Assembly (NCBI GenBank): GCA_013397075.1
Contig: VWZS01008810.1
Span: 2,185,357-2,249,356, forward strand
From: Rhabdornis inornatus
Lineage: Eukaryota; Chordata; Aves; Passeriformes; Rhabdornithidae
Reading direction: 5' to 3'
Length of the DNA stretch: 64,000 nt
Of this stretch, positions 1-12,852 are shown piece after piece. The notes below the pieces were generated by a model. That model had not been told where the DNA came from. It ran no database searches and saw only the letters and a list, made by a program, of their open reading frames with translations. Position 1 is the stretch's first letter. Every line of letters begins with the position of its first letter. The position numbers and the translations under genes are program-made.

Positions 1-3000
1 AGGAACAAAAGATGCATTCTGCAATAGCGCTGAAGTATCATTTCTGCCCTGCAACAGTGTGTTTTGGTTCAGAAAAATAATCATAAGGGAGGTTAAGCTT
101 TTGTTACAATGTCTATGAAATTTGACAAACAGATTGATATCCCTTTTACTTAATAAATTAAACTTACAACCTACAGTCAGCCATATCTTTAGAGTGAAAG
201 ATCAGAGATCATTATACAGCAAGCTAGGAACATGAAGCTACTCTGTACAGCTACTCTGTACTAAGGAGATTGGCATTATTGGGATTTAGTATCAAAAGCT
301 TCAGAGCAAAATACATAAAAGTACAAGCCTCATAACTGTACCATTATTATAAACATTAATTTATTAAATTCTGCCATCTGTTTATGGAAATGTAATTGAA
401 AAATTGCACTCCTACATTAGTTTATTGAGCTGATAAAAGAAGATTCATTAGCAAAGACAAAAATATGCCATCCTAATGATCACAATAATATCACTGCGTG
501 TTAAAGTGTTCTTTTAACCTTTTTCAGTGAGTTTTATTGATATTAGTTAATCAGCTTGGATACTGTCAACATCTCAAGCAGTAGAATGATAGTTCCATTC
601 CATTCCGTTCCAGGCATTTCTCTGCATCTCCTTCTTTTATATGTTTAGCTAGAAGAGTCTAGAAGAGCATTAGCAGAGCAGTAGAGAGAGGCCTCTTTTT
701 CCTGCCCATTGTTTACCTGTAGTGTTGCCTGATGGAAGAGCTCGTGTCCATAAGCCTAGGTTTTTCATGGCCTGTTTCATCCCTGTTCTCAAGGACTTGA
801 ATTAATGAAATATGGGATCATTTGGAGGTAAATATTGTCAAGAACATCACTTTAATCCTCATCATCTTCCACAGTACACTAAAACAGAGGGGACAAGTAG
901 CCTTCAGTGAGAAGGATGGTTAAAAAAAGCTTCTATGAGCTCTGGGATGAATGACACTTGAAATGTTGCTCCTTTTTGAGTTTAAAATCTAAAAACTTTG
1001 CATGGCTGCCTCATGCTTTTATTTCTGTCGGGTAATAATACTTGGGGATGCTTCCAACTGTAGCAACCTAATTAGTAAGATTGAAATGATAGACATTTAC
1101 ATATCAGTTTTTGGCCAATATATGCTGGTTACTAAAGTTTTTGTGTATTGATTTCCTAGCATTTCTCCCCTTTCACTGAGAGTACAGTGAATCTGGGAGA
1201 ATGAACATTTTTATCTCACACCATTCATATGCATGCTTATAAAATGCGTGGCACCTTAAAAACATTGCCAGTATTTTTTTGAGCTTCATTTGGAAGATAA
1301 TATATTTCAAAGACAAGAGCATAAAATAGCTAGATATCATTGGAAAACAACATTTAATTATTAATGAAACCAAGACATTGGCTTTGAATGAGAAGCGACT
1401 GCTCATTTACTGGAGATTTTACAGCAAAGGTAAATAATGAAATCTCTTTCCTAAGCTAACCTACATAGTGGTTTTGACTTAAACGTTTTTTAACACGGAA
1501 AATACAAATAAACATTTTAACTCCCCTGCAAAGTAGAAAAACAGTCTTGTGTTTGTGCAGGTTTTGTGTGCATTTGTCACGAGCAGCTATTGTGGAAGTG
1601 GGATTACTGCCTGACAATTTCATCACGTCTGTGAAAGTAATGTTTAGGAGGTGAAGTAATACAATGATGCTAATCCAGCTTTTTATAATCAGCCTCCTAT
1701 GTATATAATATTTATGTTATTGTCTGTGCAGGGTTTTCTTTTCCTAGAAGCATTCCTTATCTGCTAGAATTCTTGTTTGACAAATGAGATTGGATTACCA
1801 AGTCACAGCTGTATACACTGGTTGATGTATTGCTGTAGGATTGATAATTCAGAAAAGCAATGTAGTATTTGGGGTTAATTTTCTTTTCTTAGACACAAGA
1901 ATCTAATGCTGCTTGCTAGATATTTTCTTCATTTTTGTTATCTAAATTTTACCAGGTTTAGACTAGTTATTGACTCAGTTAATGTAAAAAATGTTGATAT
2001 GCTGTCAATATTAATGTAGATGTCAGCCCAACACTAGTCCCTAATGTATGTAAGAGCAAGTATTTTTTACCTTGATACAGAAAGGCAGTCATGTGTGAGA
2101 TTTAATATACATCCTAATCTATCTTGTCATTGCACTAGCCATGGGTGATGTGCTAATGTATGGGCAACCATTTTCTTTCTCTCTTCACACAATAGAATAG
2201 ATACACATGAATGACAGCCAAGTCTCCACTCTGTAATTATTTGGAGGGCAGTTAGAACATACAGAAGGAATACAGCAATACAGTAGTTTTAGATACAGAC
2301 TTAAAGTCTGTGGCCTGTTGTTTTGTTGACTTTTTTTTAAATTTCCAAGGAACCATATGATCACTTATAATTCATAAAAAACCACACAGACCCAAAAAAA
2401 GAGAAATCTTCCCAAAAAGACCCCAAAAACCAAAACAAACAAAAACCACTCAACCCCAAGAAATGGCTTAACCTAAGTAAGCTTGGGTTTGGAATTTCAG
2501 TTCCTAGTCCTTATACTCACAGACAAATATTTTAATGTATTTGAATGCATTCTTTGTGCTGACATCGTCATTTTGATTCATTTTTCTTGGTAAAATGTAT
2601 GTTTTATAGTACAGAAGATTTGTCGTCAAGTATTTCTAACAAGTGAATAATCAAATGAGCTCTTTAATTAAATGTCGCTTTTATATTCATTTTACTTTTC
2701 CTTTCTCCATTGCTTTTTCAAATTGTGAACAATTGTGGAAATATGGGATTGTGAATATAAGTTGACACAATGTAAGATAAGCAAGCAAAAATTAATGTCC
2801 GTAGTATGTCTCATCTTTGTGCACATTGGCAAAACCAAAAACCTGAATATTGCTTTTTATATAAAAGACATTTTGATGAGATTGCAGTTTCCTAAAAAGC
2901 AAGTCCAAAATTACATATTTCTTAACGCAGCTTGAGTCAACAAATCTTTGAGTTCTCATATTAATTTATAATATAGCTTCCTTTTGTTCCTCTTTTCAAA

Positions 3001-5173
3001 CTGTAAGAAACTGTCTTTACACATTCAATCTGTCTTTGTGTGAGAGAAAATGAAAATGAGGCACACTGTCCAGATCATAAAGATAAGCAACCGCCTGCAA
3101 TTTCAGCATTATTTTATGATATATATTTAAGGAGGGAGGGTACATTTTCTCCTCTGTGGTTAGATGCTATTATTTGTAGACTAAAACTATTGCTTTCCTG
3201 GTATCTTGCAGTGTTCCATTCTGAATTAAATCAGTATGCACATCTTCACTAACTCTAAATTGAGACTGTTATAATTTCAGCAACAGAAACTGAGTAAAAA
3301 ATTCTGCTCACAGTGCTTTATATGGAAATACTCCATTTATGGGATAAAAAGAAAAAAAGAGAATCCCAAAACATTCTATTTTTAGAATATATGTTATAAT
3401 CCCCATAGTACTTTAGGTTCCTATAAATAGTCTTCTTCTCTGAGAGTAGTAATATAAGGCTAAATTGTTACCTTATGTTTTCATAGGATAGGTTTGTGAC
3501 CACTGACAGTTATAATTTTCAGTGATTATGGACGTTAACATACTTGACTGTCACTATTATTTTTATTTCAAATAGACTTTTGGTGGAGTAACGGTATGAG
3601 TAGATTTTTTTATCATCACGGAGTACTATAAACTTCCCATCAGTCTGTAGCTAAAGTGATGCACCAACACTTGCAGTCAGTAGGAATTATTCATTTGTGC
3701 CTTTGAGGCAATCCTGTGTAGACTTGTAGATTGAGTCACAGTAGGTTCTTCTACCTGTCTGTGATCTATCCAGCTACCTGCAACGTGACATCAGATCTGA
3801 ATATTTGTTGAAGTGTCTAAAAGCAAAAAGGAGTGGATTCAGATGCTTTAATATGCAAATAATTTCTGCTTGCTAAAGAGTTTATAATGGCTTCCATGTC
3901 ACTACTCATTCAGCTAAACATTATGTACATTTCAGGGTTTCTAGGTTTCTGAATTAGAAGTGCAAACTTTGATGAGACACAAGTGATGTTGAAGTGGTGT
4001 GACAGGCAGTAGATGTGTTCTCCCAAACTTACTGCTTTTGCAAGGTCAACATTTTCAGAATATCTATTCAACTTAATCATCAATCTTCCACCTTTTATAA
4101 CTCAACTCACAAAATCTATTGCCAGTTAAAATTTATGTCAGGGTTTAAATCTGAATTTCTTACCTGCAAATGCTACCATCTCGTCTTGTAGATTAGTGGA
4201 GTTGCTGGTAGTATGTCAACATGTAGGTACTATGAAGATCTCGAATTAAAAATATCTACAATAAATTATTGGAAAGCCTAAGAATATTGATTTGAAATTG
4301 AGCATAAATGCTAAGTTTTTCAGAAGGAATAGGAAATTGGTTCTTTGCTTGAATATAAGGTACATATCTGTGTTTTAATTTTTTCTCTGCTGTGTTCAAA
4401 AACACTCATGTAGAACACAAGACCATGCAAACCAGTTAATTTAGTATCTTTGCAACCTGTCATGTTAATATGTAAATACATGTGCATATGTATTTAGACA
4501 AATCTAAAAACATGCATTATTTACATGCTGTAAGAGATTTTTTTCTAAGCCATTACAGTCTATTATGTAAATACGTGTTTAAGGGGCATAATATATTTTT
4601 TTTTAATTTCTGATTTTTGACTTGATAGGTCATAATGGCTAGGATCCCTTACAGAGTACCTCATAATTTATTTCAGTCTGTATTATAGATGTTTCTATGA
4701 TGTTAATATGAATTTGCATATAAAATATGCTTCAAGAAGTTACTGTACACATAAAGATTAATAATTCACGGATTTTAAATGGAAGAGAGAACATCAAAAC
4801 TGATTAGTTTACATAAGGGTAAGATTCATCCTTTCTGTGGAAGACTAGCACAAAACCTAGGCATCATGTAAGCCTCACTTAAGCCCTCAAAATGCATCTT
4901 AAATGGATTTTAACTGGTGCATAGGCTTTGCTGTGGCAATTGGTGAAGTAGTGAATTTAATCTGGAAGACAATAATGCATTTCTAAATGCTTTCCAATTC
5001 TAGAGGTGAATTAGTAGGTCTTCTAGGAACACCCAACTTTCAGCAGTCCTCAAAATTTTACTTCCTTGTTTGCAAGAGAAGTGAAATTCATTTTTAGGTG
5101 AAACACATTCTGTGAAGAATCCCATCTGTTTTGGGTCATGTCTGCATCAGCAGCCAGGGAACAACACAGTACA

Positions 5174-5237
5174 GAGATGTATCCATATCCTCTGAAGTAG
5201 GCCGGCCGACCTACTTCAGAGGATATGGATACATCTC
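5174..5237. repeat. 64-bp near-perfect palindrome
   Basis: Positions 5174-5201 are the exact reverse complement of 5210-5237, giving 28-bp perfect arms. The central GC-rich 8 bp (5202-5209) is itself self-complementary except for one C/A pair. The whole unit folds back with a single mismatch and could extrude as a cruciform. No coding region or known element accounts for it. Confidence 0.95.
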
Positions 5238-8200
5238 CTATAGGACAATTATTTAACCCAAATCTATATTCCGACTCATGCATATTTAGATACCAACTCA
5301 TATTCCATAATTAAATACTGAATTTAGCCATTCGGTGGATTCTGAGGTGCCCTCAAGATCATTATTATTCATGGAAACTGTGTGTTCATCTGGTTACTGA
5401 GATGAGATTAAATGTTTGGATATGCTGACTTTCAGTCAACAGATATGACTAAACACAGACAGAAATTTAAAAATGGGGCTCGTATTTTTTCTTTACCAGC
5501 TAATACTTGTGGTTACGGGACAGTGCTGGCACTGCTAGACGGTTTTGTAATAGGAACCTGACAGCCGCCAGTAGCAGAGACTGAGGGAACGAACAGAGGA
5601 AGAGGTCAAGCATATAGTCATGCTTCCCTGGCATAGCATCCAAGCTTCTGGCAAGTTTTCCAGACATCTAGTTTTCAGCAGACCAGGCTTAAGCTGTGAG
5701 CATTGGAGAACAAAGAATACCTACAGAGTTTAATAATGGAGAATGTCTCAGGAGGGACGGTAGGAAGAGGGAAAGTGTGACTTGGGCTCCAAAAGCTGCT
5801 GGGAATGAGGATGTCAGAGGAAAAACAGACATAATAATTAATAAAATAGACATAGATAATTGTGAAATAGCAGAAATGTCATTATTCTGGATCTGTGTTG
5901 GGTGCTGGTTGTTTTAAAATATTTTATCTAATGCTTTGTTTCTAAGCAATATGTTTTGAAGCAGAACAGCTGTTTGTAAGGTATGTCCAGGCTCAGATTG
6001 CAAAAAGAGCTGCAGGGCCTAACTTGAGTCAGGCCTGTGGAAAAATACAAGTTTATAAAACAGAAAATATGCAAAACACATTGCAGCCTCAGAGTAGGAG
6101 CTGTGTGGAGAGGTAGAGGTATAGGGGGCTGTAAGAGCCAAGAAATTCTTCCCAAGTCCATGTAAATCCCAGGAAACTCAAGTGTCCAATCAAAAAATAC
6201 CTTACAGATAAAGGCTTACATCCTTATGGCCAAACTCTTCTCTGCAGTAGTTACCCCTGCTCATTAGGAAGGTGGAATTGTCTACACTCTTTGAAAAAGA
6301 AGGCAGAAGTGGAGTTCAGTGAACCCGAGTGATAATTGCTCATGGGGAGTGTGACACCTATCAAGGCAGGGTCAATTTGTGGCTACCTAGTCCAGGTGGA
6401 ATGCTACAGAAGTGTCCACGTGTCCTGGCTATGGAGTCTTCCTGTAGGACAAATTATTCTGGCAAGAGAAGAGGATTTGATTTCTATGGATATCTTCTAA
6501 ACATAAAAAATCCCCAAACCAATCTGAAATACCCTAAACCTGGGTCATGTATTGACTGGTCAAAATTAACAGTTTAATTAGAATCCACTTGCTAGGCAAA
6601 ATTAAGAGTCACATTAAAGCTAGTTGACTTGTTTTGGGAGGGCTTTTTGGTTGGTTGGATTTTTGTTGGCTTTTGTTGTTGTTCTTGTTGCAGCAACCTG
6701 TTGAGTAAGTTAAATTCTAATGGGCCTTGTGGAGAAAGGTCCTGATGGGAACAGAAATGCTTCTCCTAGATAGGTTTTGCCAGGCTGTCATCAACAAGAA
6801 ATATAAAACAGTGTCCTGATTTCATGTCATGCAGTCTTTATATACATGAAGAGAGAATCTATGCAGAAAAAGCTGTTTCTTAAACTCTGTCAGATGACAC
6901 ATGACACACTGAGACAAACTGGATACCTTTAATTTCTCCCTGTTCCTCATCTTTTCCGCCTTCTATATTAGGCAGACCCATGGATTGAAATTACTGTCCT
7001 TATCGCTTTATACATATAGAGATAGATTTATATAGATAAATGTCACCTTCGATATTTGTAATGGCAGCTCTACAGTATCATTAAACATTATTTTTTCAAA
7101 TTAGTTTAGAAGAGGTAATATTATTGAGCAGTTGTACAAAAATAATTCAGACAAATCCTCTGGAACATATGGAGAGGAACTGCTTAGGGTAGTAAAGCAA
7201 AAATACTAAATAATATACATCATTTGCAGACAGAAATTATATTATCTATGCTCTGTGTGATAATAATTACTTCACGTTCATATTCTGAATGTTTACTAGT
7301 ATATTTTACAGGAATCCATTACAGTGCTTGCTTGAAAACCTCTTTTTTAGTTATTACGGATCTCATTCCTTTTGACTTTCCAGGGAAATACCAGATGTTA
7401 CAATTCCCTGTGGTGGGCTAATTATTTGCTAAATTTTTTTTATTTTAAAGTACATCAAAGAAATGGTTCAACCATGTGAGCCTTGAAAAAATTCGTGGAT
7501 TTTTTGTTGTTGTTTGTTTTTGCATTTTGAACATAATTTTAAAACATTCCAAAACAATTCTCTTTCTAGGCTGATTAAAAGGATCATATGAGCCTGGACT
7601 GAGACCTCACTACTCAACTTCTAGCCTGGAGCAAATTTCCTTAAAAAGCCTGGGAGAAGGGGGTTGGAGGGGACAGAGGAAAATGAAGGGAGGAGGAAGG
7701 GAAGCCTCAACAGTGGAAATGCTGACCGAACCTTAACTATAGCATTGTGAATGGCGATGCTATAATGCAATGCTAACAAGGACTCCTGAGATAAATACAT
7801 CAATTAAAGGCTTGCAGGTGTGTCACTAGGGGTGGATAAAAAGAGAGAATGGGAAAGGATTTGTGCCAGCAGACCTTATGGTTTTGCTGTAATTAGTAAT
7901 CTGTGCAGGTGTCTATTATGAATAACTGACAATAAATCTTGGTTTCTGTTTTGAATATTGCTTTTGTTTCCCAAGTTCCATGCCTGAAGGGGAGAAAGAA
8001 AATGACTAGAAGATTAATTACTGCAATGGTTACTCCCAACAAGATAAAATGGAAAGTAGTAATCTACTGAATGAGATTAAATATTGTTGTTATTATTATT
8101 TTCATATTTTATTTTGATAACAGAAAAATGAAGGTAGTATAGGCTGTGTGGGGGTATATATGCACTGATTTTTTGCGCAACGATGGAAAAATGAGTCTAC

Positions 8201-11200
8201 TTTGTAAACAGACTTTCTTCAAGCTATGTGCATAAGGCAAATCTTTTTTCTTCCTCAAAAAATAATGGAAGGGTATTCAAACCTTCTACATTTGTGCAGC
8301 AACCTCTAATTCTAAGCACAGTGATGAACTGTAAGTAAATTTTACCATAGAGCCATGTTTTCCTTAGCCTCTCCATCTGCTCATTTTTGACACCCCTGTC
8401 ATTAACTGTCATTTTCCTTTAAATATACAGTGAAGCTGAAAGGCCAGCTCTACATCACATCATTTCAGATTAGGGGCAGTTCCTTTGAGCTGAGCACTGT
8501 TTAGGTGTCAGAAAGAAGTCTCTGACCTCTCTCGTACCACACTGCCGCGGGGCCTTAATTAGTACTGACTCCAGCCATTACTGCAGAGAGGACAAAGGCG
8601 ACCACATCATTTTTCTACTTAGGAAGTTAGCGTCTGACCTAATAACTTGTCCAGGCTCGCAGGACAGTGTAACGGCCGCACAATGGCAGCGGGGATTATT
8701 TCTCAGATTCTTTGCTCCTCTGAATGTAGGAAAATCAGGGAAGGTGGCTATTATATCCTTCAGTCTTGCACGAGCTGTTTTAGGCCTTTACTCTGTTGAT
8801 TTGTCATGGAGAAAATGACAGACAGCAAAGGAGTCAGATATTCAGAAGAATAAAGAGTGTGATAACGAAGTGTAGAGTGGTTTTTGCCCTGACTAGAAGT
8901 ATCTGATTATTTAAAATATCACTCATCTTTCAAGATCTGTTCTGGTGTTATTGACTGTAGTAGAATTTTATCACTTCATGAAGAACAAACTCAAGTCTAG
9001 AGTTGAATGAGCTCCTTTTTTCTCTCTCCTTCTTCCTTTCTCTCACCCTTCTACATCCCATCCCCCATCTCCTAGCAGAAATTCACTATCACATGAGAAG
9101 CATTTTACAGTGCTTTTGGCACAGCATTTTTTATCTATTTCACTAGAAATTGTACTCATTGCATCAGATGTCAGCATGATATAGTTCCACAGAATCTCCT
9201 TAATTTTCCTATTTGTTTAGTATCATTCCACTGAGAAAGCTTCATGCCAGAATACAACCACTTCTTAATCTAGAACTCTTTCTCATTTTATTTTATTTTT
9301 CTGTTTGAAATTATTCAAAGAAATTGGAATTGCTGTAAAAGTTGCACGGTCTCACATCACATTCCTTTATTATCAGCAAGTGTCACATGCTGCAGCACAG
9401 AAGCATGTTTTATGCTACTGCAGCAGAAATTGCTTTCACTGTAAGTACATTTCAGAGAGTTGGCAAGATGATCTAAAACTTGCAGCAAGCTAAGACTCTG
9501 CTGATGATCAGTTTGTCAAGGTATAGGTATCACAAATACATAGTATTTTTGAAAGCTATTTAACCATAAACGATTTGTCTGTTAGTTTGAGGCTTGAGAT
9601 TTGTCCTTTTTCTGTAGACAAGAAGTAATTATTCCTGCTTGTCTTACACCTCCCTCAAAGCAAAAATAAAGAAAAGAAAAATTTGGTTCATATTCTGATA
9701 ATGCTTTTCCACTCATTTTGGTCTTTGTAATTTCATTTCTAGTTAGGATTTTTTTTACTGTACTGACTTTGAGCCAGATTGGAGTCTCAGAAATACCATA
9801 AAGTTACTGCATCTCCAAGGAAATCTCTTCTGAAGTGATCACGCAAAGGTAATTACAGTATTATCAAAGCTGCAAAATGTTGCATTAGTAGTTCTTGCTC
9901 TCAAACAGCATTTAAGGAAATAGTGTGCATTTAAGTTCTTCAACAGGGCCCAAACTGAGCAAAATTTGTGAGACTAGACAAGTTTCTATATAGAGCTATA
10001 ACATAGGATAAGACTGTTGGGGCCAGATGCTTCAGTCTATGACAGTATGATCAAGCATTATTTCATTTAGTCTGTGAGCTGAAATAATAGCCTATAAAGT
10101 GTTTCTGAGTAGTCCTTTGACTACATATCATATATTGCAATTTCCTTATTCTCTTTTAGATTACCCTCATACATCGATTTTTTTCTGAGCAGCAGGAAGG
10201 TGAACTTTACCTTTCTGAGCATAAATAACTCCAGATTCAGAAATGTTCATTTCATCAGAAAGATAGAGCACAAAAGAGGTCTATATGAAGGAAGGGTCTT
10301 CTGAATTTCTGTGGATCTGTATGTCTACAGAAGTTTATTCTCCAGAAATGGGAACAGCATCTGCTGGCAGCTATTTCAGCAATTTAGCTGATGCTTTTTT
10401 TGCTCTCCATTTGCTGAAGAACAATATCTGGTCCGTGATTCTATTCATAAGTTAGATTAAAATTTTAAAGGGCCACTGCCTAGTAACTTCTGCTCCTTAA
10501 GTATTGACAGTTTTATTATGAAAACGACATTAAAATGAAAGTTGCTTGCCATCATTTTCCCATTGCACTGAAGCTCTCAAGAAGGGCAGAGGGAGAAGAA
10601 CCTCAATGGAGTGTAAAGGCTACCTGGCTGCAGGAGTCACTTCCACCTGCCACAGAGCCAGTCCTGCGGGCATTGCAGGCAGCTACCTTCAGCAGTCATG
10701 GATGAATGGCAAACGGGGAGATCTCATCCTCCCCTCTGTCATTTGTCTAATCAAGATTAAACACATTTTTAGATTATTGCCCACTTCACTGCCTCTCCCC
10801 ACTGGTAGTGAGGCAAATGAGTTGCTCTAGCACAGGGATATGGAACTGTGGGTAGAGAGTAAGAAAATAGGGAATGTGGTGAATTTATATGAGTATTTCT
10901 CTCTCACCAGAGACTTCCTTTCTTATGAGGAAGGCTAGAAGTTCTTCTAAGCTGTCTTTAGGATTTACCAGTCTTTAGGATTTGTATTCAGGGGATTGGG
11001 AGGTCGCTGGTGTGTACCATGGGGAAAGGACCTAAATAATCAAGATCATATTTGCATATTTGCTTTTATGAGGCTGTTACTTGTGCATACACAGTAAGGA
11101 CTGTACATATGCAGAAGAATATATATGGTCATTAATAAGTGAAGTCTTCACTGAGCTTATGATAGCTGCTTTTACAATATTTTTAATGTTACTGGTAAAT

Positions 11201-12814
11201 AATAGGCATTTTCTAATTTCCAACAGCTTTTTTTTCTTTAAAGGTTGTTTGAAGGGAAAAAAGTCCAGAAAGGAAGAACAATCAGAGACAAGAACTACTT
11301 TTAGAGAACATTAAAACTTAGAAACAAACTAAGAAAAGCCCAAGAAATCAAAGTTGAGTTTGACGTGGCATTGTGCTATGCTTATATGCACCTTCCCTTT
11401 TCTTTTTTCCTTGTTGCTGTTTTTGTTTTTGTTTTTTTGGGGGGGTGGTTTTTTTAATTGTTTTTCTTTTTTGTTGGTTGGTTGGTTTTTTGTTTTTTGG
11501 GTTTTTTTTTTTTTTTGATGGGGGGGTTTCCTTCGTCTGTGGTAAGATGAGGACAGAGTCTCAAGCTTAGAATATTCTGGCTTTTGTTGCTTTGAGTCGT
11601 AACTTCAGTGTTGCTAAGACCTACCTCTTTGGCTTGTGAATAATAGTTTTTATGTCATGATGGTATGGTTAGAAGAATCAGATAGTTTTAAAGCATATTC
11701 AACTATCCTTTTTACTTACATTTAATCAACTTGTTCTTCCAAACAAGGTATGGAATTGATAGCTGTTATTGATTGCTTGTAGCATTACCTAATCTTCACT
11801 AAATGTAGGAAGCTTTTCAGATTTAGAAAGGTGGCAGAAAATGTCTAGTAATGATGCTGCTGGGAATTGAAGCTCAATACCATGGTCAGTATAAAAGTGA
11901 TATAGCTATGAGAGGTATTTTATTATAGGCCCATTTTTTTTATTAAATGCTCAAGCTTGTGTAATTTACACATATTTTGAAGTTGCTTATGTTTTTATCA
12001 GATGTTTCAGTATTTAATTTGTTTGAATTTACACCAAGAAAAACTTTTATTGATGATAATGTGCTGAAACTTCGGAAAACTACAGAATGTAAGGAATACA
12101 GTACTGTAATAATATTAAAAAAAGAGATTCATTTATGCTTTCAATACAAAAGGGAAAATATGAGAAATCATTACTAAAACAGATACAAACGTGACCTTCA
12201 CTGTAGTTCAGTAATTATCCTAGGCCACAGTATGGTGTTGGTATTATGATTTCCTTTATTTCCTCTTTGTTTTCATTTTTATCTGAGTACTTCACTGGTG
12301 AGTAATAGCTAAAGGGAACCCATTTATGCAAGGCGAGCATTCAGTTTGCAAGTGAATTTGCTTGTAGCTATTGCCACATTTGAACCTCACTAATGTATGT
12401 AAATTAAAAACTCTGGTATTTGGATCGCTCCTGTTTGAAATAAAAACAGAATCTGATCATTACAATCTGCAAGCCAGGTATTATCACTGGACTAGTGAGC
12501 CGCTGATGATAAATTGTACTGAATAGCTTGTGGATAGAATATTTTATCTCAGTTCTCTATCACACAGCACTGCATAAAATAAGAATGATTCATCAAGCAT
12601 GAGAGCTGGTGGTTTATGAAATTCATTGCTCACGGCAAGTGTATTTTTTAAAATTCAAAAGACAAAGCAACTCACAAGGGTTATTTAGTAATCAGTGTGA
12701 ATTACTTCTAGGTATAAGCCTTAGTGGAAAAAATTAAAAATACATTTGCTGTACAGGAAGCATTATTGCTGTAGGTGCTATAATTTAACTGCTTCTCATC
12801 TATACTTTTGTTTT

Positions 12815-12816
<2 letters not shown>

Positions 12817-12849
<33 letters not shown>
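12817..12849. repeat. (TG)n microsatellite
   Basis: About 16 uninterrupted TG units follow a T-rich stretch. It is an ordinary dinucleotide repeat in the long intron. Confidence 0.95.

Positions 12850-12852
<3 letters not shown>

Noticed and set aside
11397..11529. T- and G-rich stretch considered as a G-quadruplex or splice tract
   Set aside because: The G runs are only two clusters separated by long T runs, and no exon follows. Low-complexity sequence is enough explanation.
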